Origin: Takakia lepidozioides | Lineage: Eukaryota; Streptophyta; Takakiopsida; Takakiales; Takakiaceae | Length of the DNA: 64,000 nucleotides | Direction: 5' to 3' | NCBI GenBank assembly: GCA_030704615.1 | Contig: CM060733.1 | Location: 74,004,907-74,068,906, forward strand | In this document: piece after piece, positions 51,845-62,693 of the stretch | Numbering within the stretch: position 1 is the stretch's first letter | Layout of the letters: every line of letters starts with the position of its first letter | Position numbers and translations under genes: made by a program | Notes under the pieces: generated by a model | Told to the model about the DNA's origin: nothing | Databases searched by the model: none | What the model saw: the letters and a program-made list of their open reading frames with translations, nothing else

Positions 51845-53030
51845 ATGGGGTCGGGCAAGCCGAAGCGAAAGCGGAACGGCCCAAAAGATGATGATCCTGG
51901 TGAGCCCGATGGGGGCGACGTGTCACCGAGGCAGCCGTTTGAGGAAGCGATGCATGTTTCCAAAAACGAGGCCGCTCAAGAGCGGGAGGAATCCGAGGAG
52001 TCAGAGCCCGAGGAATCCTTGAGAGCTCCGACAAACCAAGAGATGCTCCCATGCCGGCAACCTTTTGGAAGGGTTGTTGGGCGCGGGGACGTGTTGAAAG
52101 GCAATGCCACTTCCACTAAGGCAAAGTTTAAGGTGAAGCCTAAGGAACCCGGCAGAGGGCGTCCGAAATCGAAGGCACTCAACACCTAGCTCCTGGAGCT
52201 AGTAGTACTTCCGGGCGGCCAAGTTGAGTGACGAGGATCGGGTGGAAGTGGCTCCCACCTATTTGAGGGGCTATGCTCAACAATGGTGGCAGAAACGCCT
52301 TCACGACCGAGGCCCAAGCCCGAAAACCTTGAACTGGAGTGGGTTCAAGGAATTGATGAAGAGACAGTTTGTGCCCCTCAACACGTCCTGGCTTGCCCGG
52401 GACAAGATGAGGAATTTGAAGCAAAAGATGACATTCGGGGGTGTCCAGGCTTTCAATGTGCTGTTGCTCGAAGTCGCGGACATGGAGAACCAGAAATGGT
52501 CTTCAACTTTGTGGCGGGACTGGCCCCATGGGCCAGGCGGAAGTTGGAGGAGAAGCCACCCAAGACTTTGAACGAGGCAATTGAGAGGGCTGAATGTTTC
52601 TCGGATGTCCCTAGGGGTGAGAGACAAGGCCGTACGGAGCTGAACCACAAGAAGACCCGGCGGGAAGGTGACTCCTTCGACCGGAAAAGAAGTGGGATAG
52701 GCCACGCGGCGACAATGGCATGTGGAAATCGAAGGGAGGGCCTTCACACGTCAAGGCGGCACCCGGTGCTCGAAAGGAAAAGCGGGTGAGCAACTTATGG
52801 CGGACAGAATGCGACCTTTGATGGAGTGTGTTTCAATTGCGGGGAGCCCGGGCACATGGCCAAGAAGTGCACAAAACCTCGACAATTGAACATGACTCGA
52901 GCAACCACGGAGCTGTCGGAAGATACCATCAGTCGTTTGGTGGAAGTGGTGGTCGCCAGGACTTGCAAGGTAGGCAACTATTCTTGTGAGTTGTATCAGG
53001 AAACTGACGCCCGCGTAAAGGGAGTCAGTT
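51845..53030 (+). pseudogene. gag: R1 gag
   Basis: Starts MGSGKPKRKRNGPKDD with an acidic N-terminal region. The capsid part (GYAQQWWQKRLHD, FKELMKRQFVPL) is in other frames. The zinc knuckle CFNCGEPGHMAKKC lies at 52826. A TAG at 52186 (R2 reads on at this point) and several frameshifts break it. Confidence 0.78.
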
Positions 53031-54194
53031 ATTGTTCGTGGATGGGATAATATCCAGAACTAATGTGTCGTTGTTGGTGGACACAGGAGCGTTGCACTCC
53101 TTCATGACACCGGCGGCGGCGCGAAAGTTGGGACTCCCGACAAGTGACGTGGGGGCCTCTATTGAGGTGCGTTCTGCCAAAGGAGAACCACAGTTGGCGA
53201 CAAGGTTGGCGTTTGATGTTCCTCTTCAACTGGGGAGTTGGGAGGGACGTGAGAACTTCACCATCTGCGAGATCGATGGAGTGGATCTCATTTTGGGGAT
53301 GACCTTTTTGAGCAAATCTGGAGTGGTCATAGATGGCCGCAAGAGAGTAGTCACGCTGCTATGTGGGAATGGTAGCGAGGTTTTACAAGTGTCGGAAACG
53401 CCCAAATCCGTGGGAGGGCGAATAAACCTTCTGTGAGCAAGGGAGTGGGCCGTGGAGGAGGCACACGAGCCCCAATTTTTGCTTAACATTAGAGAAGTGA
53501 AGGGAGAAGGCGATGGGAGCCGAGCCCAGATTGGATCAAGGGGATCTTGGAGAAATACCAGGATGTGATGCCGGAGGATTTACCAAGCAGCCTGCCACCG
53601 CGAAGAGGAGTTGACCACAAGATTGAGGTGATACCGGGATCGGAACCGCCTGCCAAGGCACCCTACCGGTTGAGCCACAAGGAGTTGGTCGAGCTGAAGA
53701 CTCAGCTCAAGGATCTAATGTCAAAAACGTACATCCAGCCGAGTAAGTCACCTTACGAAGCCCCGGTGCTATTCGCAGACAAGAAGGATGGGACGCTGCG
53801 GATGTGTGTCGATTACAGGGCTTTGAATAAGGTGACTATAAAAACCGGTACCCTTTGCCAAGGATCGACGACCTTTTCGACGGTTGGCAGGAGCGAAGTA
53901 TTTCAGCCGGATCGACTTGCGCTCCGGCTATCATCAAATTCGGGTGGCGGAAGGAGATGAGGAGAAGACCGCGTGCAGGACAAGGTATGGTTCATATGAG
54001 TTCTTGGTGATGCCTTTTGGGCTCACTAATGCACCGGCAACCTTTAGCACGCTGATGAACAGCCTTTTTTAGGAGTAGTTGGATGACTTTGTGATCGTGT
54101 ACATCGACGACATCTTGGTGTACTCGAAAACAAAGGAGGAACACCTGGAGCACCTCAAAAGGGTGTTCCAAAAGTTGCGGGAAGGGAAGCTGTA
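53031..54194 (+). pseudogene. pol: R1 protease and reverse transcriptase, 5' part
   Basis: The protease has LLVDTGALHSFMTPAAARKL near 53070 (DTG) and DLILGMTFLSKSGVVIDG. RT follows with [70 protein letters not shown] and [12 protein letters not shown] (YIDD). There are two TAG codons near 54069-54075 and frameshifts near 53860. It is cut by the solo LTR at 54195. Confidence 0.82.
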
Positions 54195-54901
54195 TGTCGC
54201 GGCCCTTTGCCTTGAGGGCAGGGGTCGGGACACATGGGGCTGCCCCTGGTGGGGCAGCGGCAGCGATAGGTATGGGGGCTGAAGCACCCTTGAGTGCCCA
54301 AGGCACTCAGGGAAGCGGAGGCGCTCACTAGGTGGAAGCCCCGCAACCGGGTTGCGGTGGGGGTGGCTCCACAAGGGTGGTGGTAGCTTAGCGGGACTTA
54401 GTGGGGTGGCATAGGACTCACCATGGGGGCGGAGACCTCGTGGTGGGAGTCGTGGGGAGTTTTGGGACTCATCACGGTCCATAGGGGCCGTGGTGAGCGG
54501 GCCAAGACTCACCGCGACTCATCACCGGGAGTCGAGGGTTTTCGTGGTGGTTCGCCATAAAATGGCATGGCTGGTTGTGGAACCCCCGCGGACAGCTACA
54601 GAAGTATATATAGGGAGTAGTAACCCCAAGAACGGTGCAAGCCCGTTGGTGACCAAAAACTAGTGAGTAAGCAAGCGAGCCGGAAAGCGACCAGAGAGTG
54701 GGGAGCTGTTCCGGACTGCCATCTACCAAAGGGAATTCTCCTAGTCCCAATTAGGTGGAGGGTTTTAGAGGGGGACCGTTATGTCCCGGTGAGCAGCCGA
54801 AGCTCCAAGTTGGCCCGGCGACCAGGTTGGGAGTCAGGCGCGCGCATCAAAGCGAGTAACTATGACTATGAAAGGGGAGTTACCGAAGTGAGTGCGCGAC
54901 A
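54195..54901 (+). mobile_element. Solo LTR inside R1 reverse transcriptase
   Basis: It runs TGTCGCGGCCC to TGCGCGACA, with CTGTA before and CTATA after, a five-base target duplication with one change. The intact equivalent in R2 (58871 onward) shows the unbroken RT sequence. No internal domain, hence formed by LTR-LTR recombination. Confidence 0.88.
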
Positions 54902-55720
54902 CTATACGCCACAGCTTCAAAATGCGAATTCGGGGTCACGAAGAGTGGATTATTGGGGCATGTGATTACCTGGAGGGATCAAAAGGATGACAGAAAGGTG
55001 AGGGCGATCTTGGACTGGGAGCCTCCGACTTCGGTCCCGGGAGTGCGATCCTTCCTAGGACTCGCCTCCTATTACCGGAAGTATGTGAGAAATTTCGCCA
55101 AGATCGTGGGGCTGCTGTCGGACCTTCTGTGTAAATCCAAAGTCTGGGTATGGAACACATTTTGTGGCCAAGCTTTTTGCTGAATTGAAGCAACAAATGG
55201 CGAAGCTCCATCTTGAAAATCCCGAGTTCGATCGTCCATTTGAATTCATACATATGCGTCGGACTTCACGATTGGGGGTTTACTTATGTCAAATGAACGT
55301 TCAGTGGCTTACGAAAGTACAAACTGAATAGTGGAGCGCGGTGGCCGACGCAACAAAAGAGATGAAGGCGGTGGTGCATGTCTTGAGCTTTGGCGCACTA
55401 TGTTTGGTTTCCAACCCGGACCGGGTTTCACGACAATGTCACGGTGAAGTATTTTTGGCCACGCAGCCCAGTTCCCCAAAACAACTTAGGTGGCAAGATA
55501 GCTTTTTGTGGCCGGTGTTCTCGACGGGATACCAATACAAACCTGGGACGACAACGTGGTGGCCGATCTTTAGTAGAAAGCATCAGCTCTTTTGGTGTAA
55601 CAAGGGCGGACGACTCTCCCAAGGAAGATCCGGAAGGCTTGCCGGAAGGAGAGCTGGGAAGTCCGTGATGCAGGACTTGAGGATGGGGGTTTAAATCGCA
55701 GTTCCACTGCAAAATTGACT
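54902..55720 (+). pseudogene. pol: R1 RT thumb and RNase H remnants
   Basis: GHVITW, then [20 protein letters not shown] and YYRKYVRNFAKIVG are the RT thumb and connection. The RNase H part up to 55720 is heavily shifted (compare 59100-59560 in R2). It ends at the R2 insertion point. Confidence 0.75.
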
Positions 55721-56459
55721 TGTCGCGGCCCCTTTGCCTTGAGGGCAGGGGGTCGGGACACAGTCAGGGGCTGCCCTGTGGTGGGGCAGCGGTCAGCGAT
55801 AGGTATGGGGGGGCTGAGCACCCTTGAGTCCCAAGGCACTCAGGAAGCGGAGGCGCTCACTATGGTGGAGCCCCGCACACCGGGTTGCGGTGGGGTGGCT
55901 CCACAAGCGGTGGGGTTGGCTCCACAAGGGGTGGTGGTAGCTTAGTGGACTTAGTGGGGTGGCATAGGACTCACCATGGGGGCGGAGACCTCGTGGTGGG
56001 AGTCGTGGGAGTCTTGGGACTCATCACGTCCATAGGGGCCGTGGTGAGCTGCCAAGACTCACCGCGACTCACCACCGGGAGTCGAGGGTTTCGTGGTGGT
56101 TTCGCCATAAAATGCATGTGGTTGTTGTGAACCCCCGCGGACAGCTACAGAAGTATATATAGGGGGAGTAGTAACCCCAAACGGTGCAAGCCCGTTGGTG
56201 ACCAAAAACTAGTGAGTAAGCGAGCGAGCCGGAAAGCGACCAAAGAGTGGGGAGCTGTTCCGGACTGCCATCTACCAAGGGAATTCTCCTAGTCCCAAAG
56301 AGGTGGAGGGTTTAGAGGAAGCGAAGGGGGACCGTTATGTCCCGGTGAGCAGCCGAAGCTCTCCAAGTTGGCCCGGGCGGCCAGGTTGGGAGTCAGGCGC
56401 GCGCATCAAGCGAGTAACTAGGACTTGAAGGGGAGCTTACCGGAGTGAGGTGCGCGACA
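55721..56459 (+). repeat. R2 5' LTR
   Basis: 739 bases, same family as the R1 LTR. Compared with the 3' LTR it has many single-base indels, more than substitutions, which hints at sequence error as well as age. Confidence 0.88.
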
Positions 56460-56461
56460 TT

Positions 56462-56473
56462 TGGTATCAGAGC
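56462..56473 (+). promoter_or_regulatory. R2 primer-binding site
   Basis: TGGTATCAGAGC, two bases after the 5' LTR. Confidence 0.87.
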
Positions 56474-56514
56474 TTAGAGTTCAGTACGCGATCGTCCTTG
56501 GGATTGGCCTCATC

Positions 56515-57720
56515 ATGGGGTCGGGCAAGCCGAAGCGAAAGCGGAACGGCCCAAAAGATGTGATCCCGGTGAGCCCGATGGGGCGACGTGTCACCGAGGC
56601 GCCGTTTGAGGAAGCGATGAATGTTTTCCGAAAACGAGGCCGCTCAGGAGCGGGAGGAATCCGAGAGTCGGAGCCCGAGGAATCCTTGAGAGCTCCGACA
56701 AACCAAGAGATGCCTCCCATGCCGGCAGCCTTTTGGGAAGGGTTGTTGGCGCATTTGGCGGGCGTGAAAGACGTGTTGAAGGCGGCTATGCCACTTCCAC
56801 TACGGCAAAGTTTAAGGTGAAGCCTAGGAACCCGCACCTTCGAGGGCGTTCGAACCCGAAGGCACTCAACACCTGGCTCCTGGAGCTAGAGCAGTACTTC
56901 CGGGCGGCCAAGTTGAGTGACGAGGATCGGGTGAAGTGGCTCCCACCTATTTGAGGGCTATGCTCAACAATGGTGCAGAAACGCCTTCACGACCGAGGCC
57001 CAAGCCCGGAACCCTGAACTGGAGTGGGTTCAAGAATTGATGAAGAGACAGTTTGTGCCCCTCAACGCGTCCTGGCTTGCCCGGGACAAGATGGAAATTT
57101 GAAGCAAACAGATGACATTCGGGGGTACGTCCAGGCTTTCAATGTGCTGTTGCTCGAAGTCGCGGACATGGCAGAACCAGAAATGGTCTTCAACTTTGTG
57201 GCGGGACTGGCCCCATGGGCCAGGCGGAAGTTGGAGGAGAAGCACCCCAGACTTTGAACGAGGCAATTGAGAGGGCTGAATGTTTCTCGGATGTCCCTAG
57301 GGGTGAAAGACAAGCCGTACGGAGCTGAACCACAAGAAGACCCGGCGGGAAGGTGACTCCTTCCGACCGGAAAAGAAGTGGGATGGCCACGCGGCGATAA
57401 TGGCATGTGGAAATCGAAGGGAGGGCCTTCGTACGTCAAGGCGGCACCCGGTGCTCCGAAAGGAAAAGCGGGTGGAGCGGCTTATGGCGGACAGAAGGCG
57501 ACCTTTGATGGAGTGTGTTTCATTGCGGGGAGCCGGGCACATGGCCAAGAAGTGCACGAAGCCCCGGCAATTGAACATGACTCGGGCGACCACGGAGCTG
57601 TCAGAAGATACCATCAGTCGCTTGGTGGAAGCGGTAGTCGCCAGGACTTGCAAGGTAGGCAACTATTCTTGTGAGTTGTATCAGGAACTGGCGCCCGCCT
57701 GCTAAAGGGAGTCAATTATT
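56515..57720 (+). pseudogene. gag: R2 gag
   Basis: Same start as R1 (MGSGKPKRKRNGPKD). Later parts are in changing frames: EQYFRAAKLSDEDRVKWL near 56900, NVLLLEVADMAEPEMVFNFV near 57150, and an incomplete knuckle (GAGHMAKKCTKPRQL near 57530, where the leading FNC is frameshifted). Confidence 0.75.
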
Positions 57721-59560
57721 GTTCGTGGATGGGATAATATCCGAACTAACGTGTCGTTGTTGGTGGACACAGGAGCGTCGCACTCCTTCATGACGCCGGT
57801 GGCGGCGCGAAAGTTGGGACTCCCGACAAGTGACGTGGGGCCTCTATTGAGGTGCGCTCTGCCAAGGAGAACCTCAGTTGGCGACAAGGTTGGCGTTTGA
57901 TGTTCCTCTTCAACTGGGGAGTTGGGAGGGACGTGAGAACTTCACTATCTGCGAGATCGATGGAGTGGATCTCATTTTAGGATGACCTTTTTGAGCAAAT
58001 CCGGAGCGGTCATAGATGGCCGCAAGAGAGTAGTCACGCTGCCATGTGGGAATGGTGGCGAGGTTTTACGAGAGTCGGAAACGCCCAAATCCGTGGGAGG
58101 GCGAATAAACCTTCTATCAGCAAAGGAGTGGGCCGTGGAGGAGGCACACGAGTCCCAGTTTTTGCTTTACATTAGAGAAGTGAAAGGAGAAGGCGATGGG
58201 GAGCCGAGCCCAGATTGGATCAAGGGGATTTTGGAGAAATACCAGGATGTGATGCCGGAGGATTTACCAAGCGGCTTGCCACCCGAAGAGAGTTGACCAC
58301 AAGATTGAGGTGATACCGGGATCGGGACCGCCTGCCAAGCGCCCTATACCGATTGAGCCACAGAGAGTTGGTCGAGCTGAAGACTCAGCTCAAGGATCTA
58401 ATGTCAAAGGGTACATCCGGCCGAGTAAGTCACCTTACGGAGCCCCGGTGCTATTTGCAGACAAGAAGGATGGGACGCTGCGGATGTGTGTCGATTACAG
58501 GGCTCTGAATAAGGTGACTATCAAAACCGGTACCCTTTGCCAAGGATCGACGACCTCTTCGATCGGTTGGCAGGAGCAAAGTATTTCAGCCGGATCGACT
58601 TGCGCTCCGGCTATCACCAAATTCGGGTGGCAGAAGGAGATGAGGAGAAGACCGCGTGCAGGACAAGGTATGGTTCATATGAGTTCTTGGTGATGCCTTT
58701 TGGGCTCACCAATGCACCAGCGACATTTAGCACGCTGATGAACAGCCTTTTCCAGGAGTGGTTGGATGACTTTGTGATCGTGTACATCGACGACATCTTG
58801 GTGTACTCAAAAACAAAGGAGGAGCACCTGGAGCACCTCAAAAGGGTGTTCCAAAAATTGCGAGAAGGGAAGCTGTATGCCAAAGCTTCAAAGTGCGAAT
58901 TCGGGGTCACAAAAGTGGAGTTCTTGGGGCATGTGATTACACAGGATGGGATCAAAATGGATGACAGAAAGGTGAGGGCGATCTTGGACTGGGAGCCTCC
59001 GACTTCGGTCCCGGGAGTGCGATCCTCCTAGGACTCGCCTCCTATTACCGGAAGTATGTGAGAAATTTCGCCAAGATCGCGGGGCCGCTGTCGGACCTTC
59101 TGTGTAATCCAAAGTCTGGGTATGGAACACATTTTGTGGCCAAGCTTTTGCTGAATTGAAGCAGCGGATGACGGAAGCTCCAGTCTTGAAAATCCCGGAG
59201 TTCGATCGTCCGTTTGAGATTCATACAGATGCATCGGACTTCGCAATTGGGGGTGTACTTATGCAAGATGGACGCCAGTGGCTTACGAAAGTAAGAAACT
59301 GAATGAAGTGGAGCGACGGTGGCCGACGCACGAAAAAGAGATGAGGCGGTGGTGCATTGCCTTGAACTCTGGCGCCACTATGTTGGTTCCAACCCGTGAA
59401 GGTGTTCACGGACAATGTCACGGTGAAGTATTTTGCCACGCAGCCCAAGTTGTCCCCAAAACAACTTAGGTGGCAAGATACTTTGGCAGTGTTCGACGTG
59501 GATATCCAGTACAAACCGGGACGGACAATGTGGTGGCCGATGCTTTAAGTAGAAAGCAGC
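57721..59560 (+). pseudogene. pol: R2 protease, reverse transcriptase and RNase H
   Basis: Protease DTGASHSF near 57765 and MTFLSKSGAVIDG near 57982. RT is open from 58537 to 59031 with [47 protein letters not shown], and [20 protein letters not shown]. One missing base at 59028 shifts the frame in the thumb. RNase H follows in pieces: FEIHTDASDFAIGG near 59220, KVFTDNVTVKYF near 59400, and DVVADALSRKQQ near 59530. Confidence 0.8.
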
Positions 59561-59639
59561 AGCTCTTGTTGGTGTACAAGGGCGAGACGGCGCTCCAAAG
59601 GAAGATCCGGAAGGCTTGCCGGAAGGATGAGCTGGCAAA

Positions 59640-61041
59640 GTGCGTGATGCAGGACTTAGAATGGGGGTTAAATCGCAGTTCCACTTGCAAAACGGACTGC
59701 TCCGGTATAAGCAAAAACGTCTCTATGTGCCAAAGGGAGGGATCAGGGATAGTCTCTTGAGAGAATGCCATGATAGCCCGCTTGCGGGCCACGGTGGAGC
59801 CAAGCGCACTGCGCACTCTTGAAGAAAGAATATTTCTGGCCCAAACTGAGGGAGGAGGCAGAGGAGTATGTCAAGACATGCACCACATGCCAACAAAACC
59901 GGAGCGAGTACAAAAAGCAAGCGGGGCTGTTACAACCCTTGCCGATTCCAGAGGGGACTTGGGAAAGCGTCTCGATGGATTTCATGACTGCTATGCCGTT
60001 GTCAAAAGGATTCGATGCAATCATGGTGGTGGTAGATAGGTTCAGTAAAATGGCCCATTTCATCCCCACCAAGGAGACGGCAACGGCGCAGGAGACAGGG
60101 CGACTTTACTTCGCCCACGTCTTAAAGCATCATGGAGTCCCGAAGGATATTGTCTCGGACCGCGATCCAAAGTTTACGAGTAAATTCTGGAGAGCACTTT
60201 GGAAGAAATGGGGACGAGGCTGAAGATGAACACCGCCTTCCGACCTACGACGGACGGCCAAACGGAAAGAGTGAATTCCGTAGTGAAGCAATTCTTGCGG
60301 AATTACGTGTCGGCAGACCAATCAGACTGGATGGAACACTTAGACGCGGCAGAGTTCTGTTATAATAACACAGAACACTCCGCGACGGGAGTTTCCCCTT
60401 TTGTGTTGGTCTATGGAAAAGCACCTCTGGTGCCGACAAGTTGGGCCGCCCAGGACGTTGAGGAACCGGCAGTAGCGGCGGTACTGGAAGAACGCGAGCG
60501 TTTGTTGAAGCTCACAAAGTACAACATTGCCAAAGCTAGGAAACGGTATGAAAGGCAGGCGAATCGGAAGCGGAGGGAAGTGAAGTTTGAGGCAGGCACA
60601 GAGGTCTGGTTGAACATCAAGAATTTTCGACTACCTCCGGAAGTGAGTCCGAAGTTCGTACCTCCGTATGCGGGCCCCTTTCGCATTCGGAGGGTTATGA
60701 ATGAGGATGTGTATGAATTGGAGCTGCCGGCAAACAGCAAGGTGCACCCAGTATTCCATGTCTCCCTTTTGAAGCCTTACTTCAAAGATGAAGCACGTCC
60801 GAATCGGCAGCAAGTGTTGCGTCCGCCACCTATGCTGTTGGATCATGAAAATGAACCTGAGTACGAGGTGGAGGCAATACTTAAGTCGAGGAGGTTCAAG
60901 AACCGAGAAACAGAGTATCTCGTCAAATGGAAGGGCTATCATCTTGTGGAGGCATCTTGGGTGCGTGCCTCAGAAATGGGAAACGCATCCGAGGCAGTTG
61001 CAGCGTTCGAAGGGCGACCTCAAAAGCGGAAGAAACGTTGA
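59640..61041 (+). CDS. pol: R2 integrase with C-terminal chromodomain
   Basis: The zinc domain (ECHDSPLAGHGGAKRT, then CTTCQQNRSEYKKQAG) is split by a frameshift near 59815. The core has SVSMDFMTAMPLSKGFDAIM (first Asp), IVSDRDPKFTSKFWRALW (second) and TDGQTERVNSVVKQ (Glu), with a frame change near 60210. From 60199 the frame is open for 280 residues: AEFCYNNTEHSATGVSPF, the GPY/F-like YAGPFRIRRVMNEDVYEL, HPVFHVSLLKPYF, and then the chromodomain EYEVEAILKSRR, EYLVKWKGYH, ASWVRASEM. The chromodomain of this retroelement group can direct insertion to heterochromatin. Confidence 0.87.
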
Positions 61042-61946
61042 TGGGGACATCAACCTTGGAGCGTGGGGGAGGAAATGCATGCTTAGCCCGGTTTAGCTAG
61101 CTCAGGAATCCGATTGCAAAAACTTGTATTGTACAAACATTTGTTATAAAGGAAATGGGTTCCAAATATTATGCGTCCTATTGTGTTTGGAATGGTGATG
61201 CATGGTGTGTTTGGCTAGTGTGTAGAATGCATGCTAGCTTACAAAAGTGGGAGAGGTAAATTGGGTAATCGTGTGTTTGCGCAGTGCCGAAATCGGGTGA
61301 CTCCCATCCCAGGGGCAAGGAAACTTGCGCCTTCTTTGGGAGTTCACGTGCTAGTGCGCACCTGGCGCGTGCGCGTACTATAACTGCGCTACCGAGGGGG
61401 TTGCCTTGTAGTGCGGGCTAACGCGGAAGCTACGTGCTTCCGTTCACGTACTATAATCGTGTAACCTCGGGACGAAGTCGTAGTGCGGCTTCGACGTGTT
61501 CCCGTACCTCAGGCCAGCATTCCAAGGCGGACCCAATTGTAGTGATTGGGGCGCACGGTTGGTTCAAGGTTATCTTCCTAGTCAAAGAGGGTTCCAGGTG
61601 AACCCTTGCTCAAGGTGATGCCAAAAGCGGCATCATGAGCGATCGCAAGCAATGTTGTTGCAGTAAGGCGATTCGATCCTCGGGGAGGATTGTTCCTTGG
61701 CCTTGAAGTAGGCCAAGAAGAGTGCACTGAGAGGAGCTGGAGAGGCTCCACCCTTGGCCGGGACTTGGAGGAAGTCGGCCGAACTAGCTAGTGGAGAGTA
61801 GAGTCAAGTGTGGGGTTTGGTTCTTTGCCATGGGACGCCATGGTACAGAAACAAACTCCTTGATGTGGGACGCCACAACTTGGATGTTCGTTTCTACAAA
61901 ATGGACAAGTCGATGAGGACATCGACTCCCTGTTGGTAGGGGTGTG
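61042..61946 (+). other. R2 3' untranslated region
   Basis: Non-coding sequence between the pol stop and the 3' LTR, with inverted GC-rich pieces near 61370-61480 (ACTATAA...CTACGTGCTTCCG). The short purine stretch GGTAGGGGTGTG before 61947 could be the polypurine tract. No gene was seen. Confidence 0.55.
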
Positions 61947-62693
61947 TGTCGCGGCCCTTTGCCTTGAGGGCAGGGGGTCGGGACACATCAGGGGCTGCCC
62001 CTGTGGTGGGGGCAGCGGCAGCGATAGGTATGGGGGGCTGAGGCACCCTTGAGTGCCCAAGGCACTCAGGGAAGCGGAGGCGCTCACTAGGTGGAGCCCC
62101 GCACACCGGTTGCGGTGGGGTGGCTCCACAAGCGGTGGGGTTGGCTCCACAAGGGGTGGTGGTAGCTTAGTGGGACTTAGTGGGGGTGGCATAGGACTCA
62201 CCATGGGGGCGGAGACCTCGTGGTGGGAGTCGTGGGGAGTCTTGGGACTCATCACGGTCCATAGGGGCCGTGGTGAGCGGGCCAAGACTCACCGCGACTC
62301 ACCACCGGGAGTCGAGGGTTTTCGTGGTGGTTCGCCATAAAATGGCATGGCTGGTTGTGGAACCCCCGCGGACAGCTACAGAAGTATATATAGGGAGTAG
62401 TAACCCCGAGAACGGTGCAAGCCCGTTGGTGACCAAAAACTAGTGAGTAAGCGAGCGAGCCGGAAAGCGACCAAAGAGTGGGGAGCTGTTCCGGACTGCC
62501 ATCTACCAAAGGGAATTCTCCTAGTCCCAAAGAGGTGGAGGGTTTAGAAGGAAGCGAAGGGGGGGACCGTTATGTCCCGGTGAGCAGCCGAAGCTCCAAG
62601 TTGGCCCGGGCGGCCAGGTTGGGAGTCAGGCGCGCGCATCAAAGCGAGTAACTAGGACTTGAAGGGGAGCTTACCGGAGTGAGGTGCGCGACA
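61947..62693 (+). repeat. R2 3' LTR
   Basis: 747 bases, TGTCGCGGCCC to GGTGCGCGACA. The TATATATA-like box lies near 62387. R1 pol resumes at 62694. Confidence 0.9.

Larger units (their letters stand above)
55721..62693 (+). mobile_element. R2: complete Ty3/gypsy chromodomain element nested in R1
   Basis: It has LTRs at both ends (55721-56459 and 61947-62693), a primer site, gag, pol and chromodomain: 6973 bases. It is flanked by TGACT (55716-55720) and GGACT (62694-62698), a five-base target duplication with one change. R1 pol resumes exactly after it. Its gene order (RT, RNase H, integrase, chromodomain) places it in the chromovirus branch of Ty3/gypsy. Confidence 0.9.

Noticed and set aside
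52301-52747. 148-codon leftward frame
   Set aside because: Antisense to the R1 gag capsid region; the same shadow appears in R2.
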